Positions 17,173 to 30,100 of a stretch of DNA of 42,096 nt are shown here, in pieces (position 1 is the stretch's first letter; every line of letters begins with the position of its first letter). The stretch lies in NCBI GenBank assembly GCA_024403355.1, contig JAKSRW010000027.1, positions 1-42,096 on the forward strand, read 5' to 3'. Made by a program: the position numbers and the translations under genes. The notes under the pieces were generated by a model that was not told the origin of the DNA, made no database searches, and was given only the letters and a program-made list of their open reading frames with translations. The stretch is from Lachnospiraceae bacterium. GTDB lineage: Bacteria > Bacillota > Clostridia > Lachnospirales > Lachnospiraceae.

Positions 17173-18495
17173 ATGAGCAGGCATGTAGAGGAATTGATTG
17201 AGCAGAAGATGGCGGATATCCGCACCGGAAAGAATATTCACGAGACAGGACGAGTAGCGGGTGTAAAGAATTACATCCTGGAAATCGAAGGTCTCGAAGA
17301 GGTAGGTTATTTCGAGAAGGTCGTAATCGACGGAAAGGCAGAGGGCTATATCAGTGCAATCGGCCGTAACCGTGTATATGTAGCGCTTACAAAGAGAAGC
17401 GAGCAGATTTACATCGGTGACAGAGTTCACGCAACCGGCGTTGAATTCAAGGGCGTGTTCGCACCTGATTCACTGGGCCATATTGTGGATATGTTCGGTG
17501 TCGACCGTATGAATGACATGCGTTTTGATGAGACAGAGGACCTTGTAATCGAGAATCCTCCCATTCCCATCATGGACAGAGGAAACGTATCAAGACCGCT
17601 TCTTACAGGTGTTACCGGTATTGACATGATTTACCCGGTAGGTAAGGGCCAGCGTCAGCTCATCGTAGGCGACAAGCGTACAGGAAAGACACAGCTCACA
17701 CTTGATGCAATCGTAAATCAGAAGGGTAAGGACATGATCTGTATTTACATTGCCATCGGTAAGACAAAGAAGGAGGTTAAGGAGGTTTATTACGAGCTCT
17801 TAAAGAGAGGCGCAATGGACTATACACTTATCCTTACCGCATTCAATGATGAGTTCCCTCCCGTAATCAAGACAACACCTTTCCTCGGACTTGCCATTGC
17901 CGAGAAATACATGAGAACAGGTAAGGATGTTCTTGTTGTAATCGACGACTTAAAGAGACATGCGGATGTATGCCGTGAAATCGCCCTGCTTACAGGTACG
18001 GTTCCCGGACGTGACGCATATCCTTCAGATATTTTCTACACACATGCGAGACTTCTTGAGAAGGGCTGCCAGCATAAGGACGGAGGTTCAATCACCATTC
18101 TTCCCATCCTTGAGACAAAGGGCGGCGATATTACGGAATATATTTCAAGTAACGTAATCTCCATTACCGACGGACAGATCGTTCTTTCAACAAAGAACTT
18201 CGAGAAGGGCTACAAGCCTGCGCTTGATTACGGTCTTTCGGTTTCACGTCTCGGCGGTGCGGTTCAGAGCCGTGAGATGAAGAGGGTCGGTGCCGTGGTA
18301 AGACGTGAGCTTCTTGCTTATCTTGAAAAATGTGAGGTTTACGAGCTTGCAAATGAGGACGAAATGAGTCCGGAGCTTCGTGAAAATATGAGAAACGGCA
18401 AGGAAATCAGAAACCGTCTCAAGCAGTATAAGTACTCTCCCATCCCTCACGATGAGATGCTCCATATGTTTGATGGTCTGGTAAGACTTGAATAA
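17173..18495 (+). CDS. F1-ATPase alpha-like subunit, shortened
   Basis: A 440-residue nucleotide-binding non-catalytic subunit. The N-terminal delta-contacting helix and crown domain are present. The P-loop is GDKRTGKT (166-173), the Walker B region VLVVIDDLKRHA is typical of alpha, PGRDAYPSDIFYTHARLLEK and NVISITDGQIVL match alpha strongly, and the Arg finger is Arg359 in SVSRLGGAVQ. It ends about 60 residues early compared with ordinary alpha (about 500), soon after the LKQYKYSPI segment, so much of the C-terminal helical domain facing gamma is lost. GAAAGG (17154-17159) stands 13 bases before the ATG. It lies between b-delta and gamma in canonical atp order. The divergence from housekeeping AtpA argues that this is not the cell's main ATP synthase. 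Confidence 0.93.
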   Translation: MSRHVEELIEQKMADIRTGKNIHETGRVAGVKNYILEIEGLEEVGYFEKVVIDGKAEGYISAIGRNRVYVALTKRSEQIYIGDRVHATGVEFKGVFAPDSLGHIVDMFGVDRMNDMRFDETEDLVIENPPIPIMDRGNVSRPLLTGVTGIDMIYPVGKGQRQLIVGDKRTGKTQLTLDAIVNQKGKDMICIYIAIGKTKKEVKEVYYELLKRGAMDYTLILTAFNDEFPPVIKTTPFLGLAIAEKYMRTGKDVLVVIDDLKRHADVCREIALLTGTVPGRDAYPSDIFYTHARLLEKGCQHKDGGSITILPILETKGGDITEYISSNVISITDGQIVLSTKNFEKGYKPALDYGLSVSRLGGAVQSREMKRVGAVVRRELLAYLEKCEVYELANEDEMSPELRENMRNGKEIRNRLKQYKYSPIPHDEMLHMFDGLVRLE

Positions 18496-18542
18496 TGCTT
18501 ACTGTTGAAAATGACATAGTTTGAAAGGTATGGTTGTGAATT

Positions 18543-20701
<2,159 letters not shown>

Positions 20702-20737
20702 TCTAATAGCTACGCCCTTACATGAGGTGAATAAATA

Positions 20738-21019
20738 ATGAAAAATGCTGAATATACAAAAACATATATTGAGGCAATTATTATCAGTTTCACAGATGGA
20801 TTTAAAATTTACCATGATGCAAAAATGATTCGTCTGAAGGACAGGCAGAGCAACCTTCTGGTTATGATTGACTATATGCCTACCGTTGGTGAAATCGACG
20901 GCACCGTAGAAATTGTACTGGAGCATGAATCTGTAAAGCTTGAGAATGTGCGCGGCTTCTATATCATTAAGAACAATGTTTTCAAGCTTCTTCTTAGGGA
21001 GGAACAAATCGTTGGCTAA
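20738..21019 (+). CDS. F1-ATPase epsilon-like subunit, beta-sandwich only
   Basis: A 93-residue protein with alternating beta segments (YIEAIIISFTDGFKIYHD, GTVEIVLEH, GFYIIKNNVFKLLLREE) in the place of subunit epsilon directly after beta. Normal epsilon is about 130-140 residues and ends in two helices that can inhibit ATP hydrolysis; those helices are absent. The sandwich alone is the part that links gamma to the c ring. Sequence similarity is weak, so the call leans on position, size and strand pattern. GAGGTG (20724-20729) precedes the ATG by eight bases. Its last bases overlap the TTG start of the next gene. Confidence 0.7.
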   Translation: MKNAEYTKTYIEAIIISFTDGFKIYHDAKMIRLKDRQSNLLVMIDYMPTVGEIDGTVEIVLEHESVKLENVRGFYIIKNNVFKLLLREEQIVG

Positions 21020-22163
21020 CAAAAATGATCTGAACAGACGCCCGACACAGATTCTGGCAATGTTAGCGGAGAGGACGCAGGCCGAGCTTGCGATTTTCGC
21101 TCTGATGCTGCTTCGCTTCGGAACCTGCGTGCTGGGTGCACTCAGACGCGATATGAATGATGAGAGCATCTGGATAGCCGTAATCATCCTTGACCTGATG
21201 ATAATGCTTTCCATGATGCTGATTTCCGGGAAAAAGAATATAGTCGGCGCAATATTGTCCGGACTTGCCGGACTGCTGCTGTCGGGTGCATTCTGCTTCG
21301 GACTCTATGTAAACGGCTGTATCGGAAATTATCTCACGACCGTCCAGATGCGTACAACGGTAATAATTTTGCAGGTTGTGATGATTCTTTTCCTGATAAT
21401 GGCAGCTATGGCTGTTGCGGCCCTGACTGCATGGAGAGTCATTACTATCCGCTCAAATTACAGAATCAAAACCGGAAAAGAGCTGATATTTAAGGCTGCG
21501 GTTCTTCTGGGAATCGCAATATGCAGCGCCGGTATTTACTATGTTGTTTCAGACCTTGACTCGGTGAGCACTTCACAGCGTCTCTACCAGGTTAAAAGGG
21601 GTGAATTTATAAATTATAACGGTTCGAGCAAAATCCGTAAGGCCGGTAATCTCTGCAATATCGAGAATGCCGGAAAAACAACGGAGCTTCTTGAACAGCC
21701 GCTTTACTATGATGACGGCAGCGAGATTCTTCTGCCTGCGGTATATGCGGTTATTCAGCCGTCGATTAACTCGAACAGGAGGGTCGATAACCTCAGCCGA
21801 ATCGTTTTTGAGAACGGCGACTACCTTGTAAGAAACGAAAGCGGCAGCACGGTTGTGTCGGACTTTTTCCTCTATGACGGAAGAAATACCTATATTTTCT
21901 TTGAAAATACAAGCGTTGAAATAGGCACAAGCGAGTATGAAATAACACCTTTTTCAACGGTTACGGGTATTTATAATAAGCAAATTGAGATTTACGATGC
22001 CGCTTCGGGCAGATATACAAATATTCCGATCGGAAAGGAATCTGCAAATGTCAGACTTTCGGACGGTACGGTAGTAAATGTCAGCATGGATCTGATTGCC
22101 AGAGTGGACGGCCAGGAGCAGATGCTTTTCGTACAGCCTGCAATTCTTGAGGTTCTGGGCTGA
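21012..22163 (+). CDS. Five-TM protein with extracellular beta-rich domain
   Basis: A 383-residue protein beginning at TTG 21012, with GGGAGGA (20998-21004) seven bases before it; the frame is open upstream, but only inside epsilon. Five membrane helices (about 24-44, 53-72, 77-100, 111-137, 155-175) are followed by an outer domain of about 200 residues. Its segment DFFLYDGRNTYIF (from 284) matches DMFLYDGESTYIF in the next protein, and homology continues through IEIYDAASGRY and VNVSMDLI. It is encoded directly after epsilon and overlaps it, so it is part of the ATPase set. It might take the physical place of subunit a next to the c ring, but it does not look like subunit a. I do not recognise a named family. 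Confidence 0.75.
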   Translation: MANKNDLNRRPTQILAMLAERTQAELAIFALMLLRFGTCVLGALRRDMNDESIWIAVIILDLMIMLSMMLISGKKNIVGAILSGLAGLLLSGAFCFGLYVNGCIGNYLTTVQMRTTVIILQVVMILFLIMAAMAVAALTAWRVITIRSNYRIKTGKELIFKAAVLLGIAICSAGIYYVVSDLDSVSTSQRLYQVKRGEFINYNGSSKIRKAGNLCNIENAGKTTELLEQPLYYDDGSEILLPAVYAVIQPSINSNRRVDNLSRIVFENGDYLVRNESGSTVVSDFFLYDGRNTYIFFENTSVEIGTSEYEITPFSTVTGIYNKQIEIYDAASGRYTNIPIGKESANVRLSDGTVVNVSMDLIARVDGQEQMLFVQPAILEVLG

Positions 22164-22168
22164 TTATA

Positions 22169-22352
22169 GTGCGAAAAATAAATTTTCACACGCATATTTG
22201 TGCCTAAAGGTAATTCAAATACAAGTATTTGAATGAAAGCTTGCGCTACAGCCTGAAAGGCATGGTTATTAATATGAAGCAGTAAGAAGAGAGAAGGATT
22301 GGCGCAAGGAGCGCACCAGTCTAAATCATTAGCTAATCGCTAGATTCTTAGC
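22169..22352 (+). promoter_or_regulatory. Structured leader RNA, copy 1
   Basis: This gap before the 549-residue protein holds three hairpins in order: GTGCGAAAA/TTTTCACAC (22169-22191, one mismatch), GATTGGCGC with GCG-CACCAGTC (22297-22321), and GCTAA/TTAGC (22332-22352) right before the ribosome site GAGG. The same series occurs at 24062-24144. It could be an attenuator, a processing site or a translation-control element. No protein-coding gene is seen in the 202 bases. Confidence 0.5.
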
Positions 22353-22365
22353 ATGAGGTCGGAAT

Positions 22366-24015
22366 ATGAAAGAGGCGAATTTTAAAGATTTTCTTCGTCG
22401 GAATTTCAAAACTATTATATATATTTCCATTATTTGCATCGGACTTATTCTTGCGGTTTTTATGCTTCTCGGCATGAGAAAAAAGGCGGAGAAGATTTCG
22501 CTTAATGATGACGGCTTTGCAATCATTGATTTTACGTCATTTTCCACTGCTGCCGTAAGCAGGGCCAACAGACTCAGTCCCGGCGCCGCAGCGGGAAGCA
22601 GTGAGGAGCAAAAGGCTCTTGCGGAAGCGGAGGACGCTCTTTTTGATAAGGCGCTGCTGCGTTTACAGGCAGGAAGCGAGCTGCTTGTAAAAGAGGACGG
22701 AATCTACAGCGGGGAAACAAGGCTTAATGATACAACTGCTGCGGTAATGAATAACGGTGCTTACATTCTGCTCACCGCCGCTTCGAACAGGGTAATTAAC
22801 GAGGAATTTACCAGAACACAGCTTGTACGCGGCAATTACATATATTCGGGCGTACTTTATTATGAAAATCTTGAAAAAACAGCGGTAAACGGCCTTCTTC
22901 TTTATGAAATGCAGGATGGCTTTTACATAGTACTTAAGGACTTTTCCATCAGAAACGGCAGCGTGACTGTTAATTTTGAGGAAAGTGATATCGTATCCTT
23001 TTCAAAGCGCGAGATTTATCGCGTGGCGGTTAAGGAGGAGGCAATTGATGCGGAAAGATTCGTTGCGGGCGACATGTCGGTGGTGACTGTGGCGGGCAGG
23101 GAATATTTCTATGAGGATTTCCTTGATTATCTGGGAAAAAGCAACCGGTATTCAACTGACACTGCGGATAATAAGGACGGTTTGGCAGCCGGAACGGTGA
23201 CTAAGGCGCCGGAGGGCAGCATCGGAAGCTTTTCGGGTATCGGTGAGCTTCCGGGTAAGGATGAAGGAAGCAGTACGGAGAATACTCTTACAGACGGCAG
23301 TGATTCTGACGCTAATCCTGAAGGGCTGACAAATGAACCACAAAAGCCCGGAACGGATGAGGTGGATGCACCTTCACAGATCGGCTCGGCGGAGCGTTTC
23401 ACAGATCACGATGTTTACCAGTATTTTATGGGAAAACGTCTGGAATACGGTAAAAATAACAGAATTAACGAGCTTAAGGGTGAGCTTTATTCCGTGACGG
23501 CGGATGAGTATATTCCGGTATTCGGAACACCTCTTTTCTATAAGGATGAAAAGGGTCTGGGCGCATTTTTAAGTAAGGATTACATACTTTTCGACTATAC
23601 AAGGTCGGGTATGTACAGGCTTGCAAGATATACGGAGCTTGTATGCAGGGAATATGTGGTTCTGGCACGCAGTATTGCGGATGACAGGACGCGTGAGATT
23701 ACGGATATGTTCCTGTATGACGGCGAATCAACATATATTTTCCCCGCAGGCAGCAGTATTGTCTGGGGCGATAACTTAGTAAAACCCGAAGGACTTTCCA
23801 TGGTTTCCTTCGATGACGGAATATTATATATTTACGATCTGGCAGCAGACAGGCTTATGTCCCACGCTATCGCGGGAAGTATTGCTGTCATGGTCATCCC
23901 CGCAGAGGGCTTTTGCGTTAATATCAGCGAGGCCTCGGTATACAGGGGAACGGAATGTCTGGCAGACCTTGGCGAAGAGCCCGGTTTGTATCCGGACTAT
24001 TTTGAAATTCATTAA
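22366..24015 (+). CDS. Membrane-anchored surface protein of the ATPase cluster
   Basis: A 549-residue protein with one membrane helix (about 14-36; TIIYISIICIGLILAVFML) and an outer part made of two related beta-rich halves joined by an acidic Gly/Ser/Pro-rich linker (about 265-340). The first half starts with LNDDGFAIIDF, like LSNDGYLLENE in the 4570-residue protein and FADDGFVIAYD in the 2252-residue one, and ends with YFYEDFLDYLG, like FSYLDFLEKLG in the giant. The second half (about 345-549) shares FLYDG-x-x-TYIF with the five-TM protein. No C-terminal anchor or catalytic motif is seen. GAGG (22355-22358) lies seven bases before the ATG. I infer a structural collar or adaptor around the membrane complex; no family is recognised. 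Confidence 0.75.
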   Translation: MKEANFKDFLRRNFKTIIYISIICIGLILAVFMLLGMRKKAEKISLNDDGFAIIDFTSFSTAAVSRANRLSPGAAAGSSEEQKALAEAEDALFDKALLRLQAGSELLVKEDGIYSGETRLNDTTAAVMNNGAYILLTAASNRVINEEFTRTQLVRGNYIYSGVLYYENLEKTAVNGLLLYEMQDGFYIVLKDFSIRNGSVTVNFEESDIVSFSKREIYRVAVKEEAIDAERFVAGDMSVVTVAGREYFYEDFLDYLGKSNRYSTDTADNKDGLAAGTVTKAPEGSIGSFSGIGELPGKDEGSSTENTLTDGSDSDANPEGLTNEPQKPGTDEVDAPSQIGSAERFTDHDVYQYFMGKRLEYGKNNRINELKGELYSVTADEYIPVFGTPLFYKDEKGLGAFLSKDYILFDYTRSGMYRLARYTELVCREYVVLARSIADDRTREITDMFLYDGESTYIFPAGSSIVWGDNLVKPEGLSMVSFDDGILYIYDLAADRLMSHAIAGSIAVMVIPAEGFCVNISEASVYRGTECLADLGEEPGLYPDYFEIH

Positions 24016-24061
24016 TAAGCAGGGCAGGAGCCAATACTACGCTCTTCGCGTTAGGAGAAAA

Positions 24062-24144
24062 GTTTGAAAATAAATTTTCAAACAGAGAGATTGGTGCAAA
24101 GATTGCACTAATCTACTCCATGAGCAACTCATTACATTCGTTGC
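24062..24144 (+). promoter_or_regulatory. Structured leader RNA, copy 2
   Basis: Three hairpins: GTTTGAAAA/TTTTCAAAC with TAAA loop (24062-24083), GATTGGTGC/GCACTAATC (24089-24113), and GCAAC/GTTGC with an 11-base loop (24124-24144), the last ending four bases before AGGAGG. The third stem differs from copy 1 at two pairs by compensatory changes (T-A to A-T, A-T to C-G) while the loops share TC-R-Y-TA-S-ATTC. This supports a conserved RNA fold. Confidence 0.55.
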
Positions 24145-24157
24145 ATTAGGAGGAGAA

Positions 24158-27100
24158 ATGAAGAAAAAGAATCTGGGATTAATCATAACGATCGCTGCGG
24201 TGCTGGTCGCTTTGGCGTTGTTTGTGGTGTATATGCTGACGAGAGACACATATACGCTTAAGTTAGTGCTGTCAAATGACGGATATTTGCTTGAAAATGA
24301 GAGCATTTACCGTTCACTTACCGCAACAGATGCGGCAGATGCCGATGAAACAATAAAGCCTGTCAGTGCAAACCAGTCGGATTATGTTTACGAAAAGTCC
24401 GGTAAATTATTCCTCGGCGAGGAAAAGGAAGCTTTTTCAGCTAATTATCCCCAGTTAATTAATGATGCTTCTGCCGTAATGTTCCTTGATTCAACCGATA
24501 TGCTTATGCAGGCAAACCTTGAGGCTGTTTCGGCCTATGAGGGTCTCTACATGAGCAACGGCGTAACCTTCAACGGAGACATGGAGCGTGCTTACCGTGA
24601 GCAGTTCATCCTGGTAGACCTCGGAAACGGTCTCTATATGAACGCGGTAGAGCTTAATGTCAGCGGTCCTCTTACAAAGGAGGGCACAATTTCAGCTCAT
24701 TCAATTATCAATTTTATGACTGAAGAAATAAGATATTATACTCTTGTGGACGGTGAGTATGTGCTTTCAAGTCTCAAGCCCGTTCAGAAGAATTCCAAGC
24801 TTGCCTTCAGCGATATTGTAAGCTTCTCATATCTTGATTTCCTTGAGAAATTAGGTCTTTACAATGAGAAGAAGCAGCATCCGAAGGATGAAGGAAGCAA
24901 TATTGAGCCCGAGCCTGTACAGGTAGTTACCGATATTCCCGATGATTTACATGTTAAGGAAATCACACCTACTCCTTCACAGCCCGCAGAGCCCGGTGTT
25001 CATGAGGGTGAGAAGGCTACAGCTACCCCTTCTCCCACAGCCTCACCCGATGAGGAAATTGATATTCCCGATGATGAATCAGACGGTCAGGACAGCGATA
25101 CCCTTGTGCCTACGGATATGCTTGCAACAGGTACGCCCACTCCTACCGCTACAACTGCACCCACTCCCACAGAGGCAGCGGCAGATGAGGAAACTACACC
25201 TACTCCTACATATGAGCCAATAATTGTAGTGACCAACACTCCTACGCCCAGTCCCACACCCAGCCCTACTCCTTCGCCTACACCGACCACATCACCTACA
25301 CCCGTGATGGGTCTTACAAATACACCTACTCCTACAGCGACAAATACTCCCACTCCCACGGATATTGTGGAGAAGGAGCATATAAGACGTCCTACGGCAA
25401 CACCCCGTCCCGCACCTGAGGGAGAAGGTCCTGATGATACAGAGGCAGGTGAGGCAGAAGCACCCGCAACACCTACACCCCGACCCACAAACACACCCCG
25501 TCCCACAAATACGCCCAGACCTACGGCCACACCTGCGCCTACAACTGAGGCTGAGGACCAGGAGAACATGGAAATCGCTCCTACTGCGGCAGAGGCACAG
25601 GAGGCTCCTCCCGTAGCCACACTTCCGCCCAGAGCTACACAGATTCCGGTACAGAAGCCCGATAAGAAGCCCACTGACAAGCACAAGGTAACAGTTGACT
25701 GGGCACTTCCCGTGACAACACTCGGTGAGCCGGTATCAAGTATTTATACAATTTCATTCCCTGATTTCAGGGTAACAAACGCAAAATTCCTCTACAATCC
25801 TTATGTTCAGTTTGTTGTAACTGATTCAAAGACAGGTGAGCTTAAGCTTGTTAAGTCCTACAATGGTACAAACAAGGTTAACCTTACTCCCCTTGCTTCG
25901 GATACAGAGTATGATATTGCCGTAACAATGACCTATTTCGATGAGTACGGCTACAAGCGCGTAACGGATGTCGGAACAGTTCATGCGAAGACCAGACCTC
26001 TCAGCGACATGGAGCCCCTGCACCTTAACTGGGAGAACGGCAAAAAGACTTCAAACCAGATTAACCTTGATGACCTTTACATCAGGGAGCAGTATGAGAA
26101 TCCCAGCGAATATATCGAGACAGTATACTATATCGCAGAATTCTCCGTAACCTGTGAAAACAATGCAAACAAGGATGATGTACAGACCTTCAAGATAACA
26201 GGTACAAATCTTAAGAAGGCCAAGAAGGGTACTCCCTTCACCTACAGTACAGGTAAGACACTGAGCGCAAATTCAGAGTATACCTATACCTTCAACATTG
26301 TAGATAAGTTTGGAAATATTGTTCCCATCGAGCAGCCCAATTCAGGTATCCAGAGTACCTGTCGTGCCATCCCGATTGCAAATATCGGTCTGGACGTAAA
26401 TAACGTACTCGACCTTGAGGCAAGTATTTCACTCGACAATTCAGGCGGAGCAGAGGTAAGAAATCTCTATTACCGTGTTGTTGAGGATACAAATGAGGGC
26501 CTCGTTCCGGTGACAACACAGAGCTACTATATGAACGGTAGCGACTGGATTGATGATTCAGAAGAAGAGAATCATGCCCTTACAGCCGCTCATTTTGATG
26601 AAGAAAGTATTGCAAGACTTAAATTTACAAACCTCAGCGACCGCTCCATCTACTATCTCGAGGTTTATGCGGATTACGATATCAACGACTATGAAGAGGG
26701 TGCGCCCGAGGAAGAAAAGTGGCATTGCAATGAGCTTATCGGACAGGCACGTATTATCACCGTATCTGTTGCCACACTCGGTAACTTCTATCTGGATGAC
26801 AGTGTAGCCGACCTTGAAAAGGGCCGTGCCTTCCTTAAGATGTCGGTAAACAGGGCCAGAACAAAGGAGCTTCTGATTAAGCTTATTTCAAGCCTTTCGG
26901 TTTCTTTCATTGACAGTAACACAGGCTTTACAGATGATACCAGAATTTCTTACGTAATCGTTCCCGAGGACGATACGGTTTATACAGATGTTGATTCAAT
27001 CCTTGTTAAGACAGAGGACGAGTACAGACAGGCACTTATCGAGGCCCAGCTCATGGTTGAGCAGATGCGTTCGATAAGAGATGATGCAGAGATTGCATTC

Positions 27101-30100
27101 AACGAAGCAGATTCGGCACTCAGCAGAATTCAGACTTCACTGACAGAGGAGCAGATGAAGGAGAATCCCGATCAGGAGTACATAGCTAATCTTATTACCG
27201 AGCTGAATATTGCAATGGATGCTTACAATGAGGCATCACAGGCACGTGAGAAGGCAGTAAATGACTATAACGATGCAATCGAAGAGCTTGCACGTCTGAC
27301 CATTGAAGCTTCGCCCGAGACCAGAACCTACACTACCGGTACTCTTGAACTGAATGAAGAGGATATCGAGCTTCTTACCAGCCAGATTGAGGTTCCCGAT
27401 GAGCAGGGCGAGGGCACAGTAACAAAGAACTACGAGCTCAGAATTGCGCTCACAGGCCTTAAGACAAATAATGACTACAGAATAACAGGTGCCGCAGGCA
27501 GCGATATCGCCGGAAATATCCGTGATATCACTACCGTTTTCAGTGTGCCTAATTTTACAACCTACAGAGCCGAAGCAAAGATTACGATGGATACCTACTA
27601 TGCATCGAATAACTTCATTTCATTGTTCGGCTGTGAAATCGATGACCCTGACGGAGCTATCATGAGTGACAGAGTTACACTCTATGTTTACAATCCTTCG
27701 GACCAGCTGATTGCTACAAGAACCCTGCTGCCCGGCGAGCGTTATGATGAGCTTCGTATCAGCGGTCTTGATATTAATAAGTCCTATACCTTCAGATTCT
27801 ATACAGACCAGTACAATAAGGGCTGGAATGCATTGACCGAGGACAGAAACCATGAGCTTTTCGTAAATGACAGAACTACCCCTCTCATCATTACCACAGG
27901 TGAGACTATTAAGGGTTCTATCCGTCTGAACCAGATTAACAAAGAGGTTGACCTTCAGGACGAGCTTATTGTTTCTAACTGGATCAGCAACCGAAATAAC
28001 AGGACTAATACGGCACAGTATCTGATGCAGGATAAAATCTGGCCCGGTACACGTACAAATCCCGAGGCACTTATTTCAGGTACAGCAAAAAATAATCCTT
28101 ACAGTAATTCAACCGCAAACCATACAGTGAAGTCGCTTGTGGAAATCAAGGTAGACTTCGGTGACAAGTATTACAATGCGCTTGAGCTTGGTATCAGACC
28201 CGTATACAGTGCTTATACCGAGTATACCCTGTTCGAGGGTACAAATCCTTATCCGAGCGGTCTGGATAAGGCTCTTTCCGCAGATGCAAACCAGGTAACG
28301 GAGCCCCTGCTTCTGACTATTACCGGTGACGGTTATGACCGATGCTACTGGACAAACCAGTATATGTATTTCAAGCAGCCTATGACAGGAAAGCACACCT
28401 TCTACCTGCTTATGGATGCTTCAAAGGGTCAGGCATACAAAACTAATGCATACCCTACCTCATACCAGCTCTGGAAGGTATCCTTCCATAATCTTTACAA
28501 GATTGAGGACACCTATATTGAGGATGCTACAGGCCTTGAAAAGAAGTACATGAGTGCCGACCTTCAGGTAAGCCTTGATGATATGAACGGACAGCTTACA
28601 AAGCCCTGCTCATATCAGGTATACGCATACTCAAAGAGCAGTGCGAACGGAAGCTACATCTGGGAGGGTTCATATCTGCACGAGTGGAATGAGACCGGAC
28701 GTATAATAGACGATGAGAAGGAATGTCAGCTCGATATTTATGACTATGGAGACGGTGTGAGGGGAAGTCTGCTCAGCAGCAAGACCTTCAAGGGTACCGC
28801 AGGTCAGATCGATACAAACTTCTATATGAACGTTAAGCAGAACCGTTACTATAAGCTTGATTTCTGGATACAGATTCAGGGCTACAGTATCAAAATCGGT
28901 TCGGTAACCTTCCAGACGGATAAGACACAGATTCCCATTTACAATGAGGACGACCTGCTGGATGTATTATGTAACAGAACGGAAAACTATATCGTACTTA
29001 ATGATATTACTACCGCAAAGGAAAATATCTGGCGTACACAGAACTTCTACGGAACCATTGATTTCAACGGACATTCAATTACCCATAACAGTACCAGCTA
29101 CCTGATTCATACACTGGGCCGCGGCGGTACTATTAAGAATATTGTTTATAAATACCCCGAAGGCTACGGAGATAACTCTACCATGAAGGTATCAAGAGGT
29201 CTTCTCTATGTAAACTACGGTACGGTCAAGGGTATTAAGGTTGAGTATTATAACGGAGCAAATCATGACGGAGAGATAAAAGCCGACGGAAGCAAGGTAT
29301 ACAGCGGAGCCTACTATAACATTCTCGGTCAGATTGCGGAAACGAACTACTCGACCGGTGTAATAGAGGATTTTGCGATTGAGCTTAAATCAGATTACCG
29401 TATCTGGTCATCATCGGCACTCGGTGTTGTAACCAACCACGGTATAATGCGTAACGGTTACTGTTATACAATGAACGGTTCGGTTATCATGAACCCCGTA
29501 ACGGAAACCGATATGCAGAACGAGTATCTGGCATATTATGCAAAAGAAATCGGTGATGGTGCAGACCCTGAATCCTATAAAAAGACTGCATCAAGTACCT
29601 TCATGTCGACAATGCATATCGGTGTTTTCGCAAGACAGAACCAGTCAAGCGGTATCATTGAAAACTGCTACTCACTTGTAGATATGAAGATTACCGGCGC
29701 ACGTTCCCGTACAGAATATTCGGCAGCAGTCGGACTTAACAGAGGTACGGTAAGAAATAATGTAACAGCATCGGATGTATGGTATTACCATATCACTGAT
29801 GCAATGAACGAAACAGGTGAATACATGACCCGTTCAGTAGACAGCGGCTTTACAAACGGTGTGGACTGGTCACCTGTGGCAGGCAGCTATTATGCATCAA
29901 GCAGATGCTGGGGTATTGAGAAGAACAACTTCCACTACTCGCTTTCTGACTACGGTCGTCCCCGTGAGTCTATCGGAATCAAGAAGGAGCTGCTTCATAA
30001 TTCAGTATGGTTCAATGATCTGTTAAATGAGAGCACATCAACAAAGGCGGGTTCTTTTGATACAAGCTACGTTGATATCGGCTTCTATCCTCAGCTTAAG

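Noticed and set aside
21081..21150. LLRFG in the first helix of the five-TM protein as the subunit a Arg motif
   Set aside because: It is in the wrong helix, the surrounding residues do not match, and the ring has no carboxylate for such an Arg to serve.
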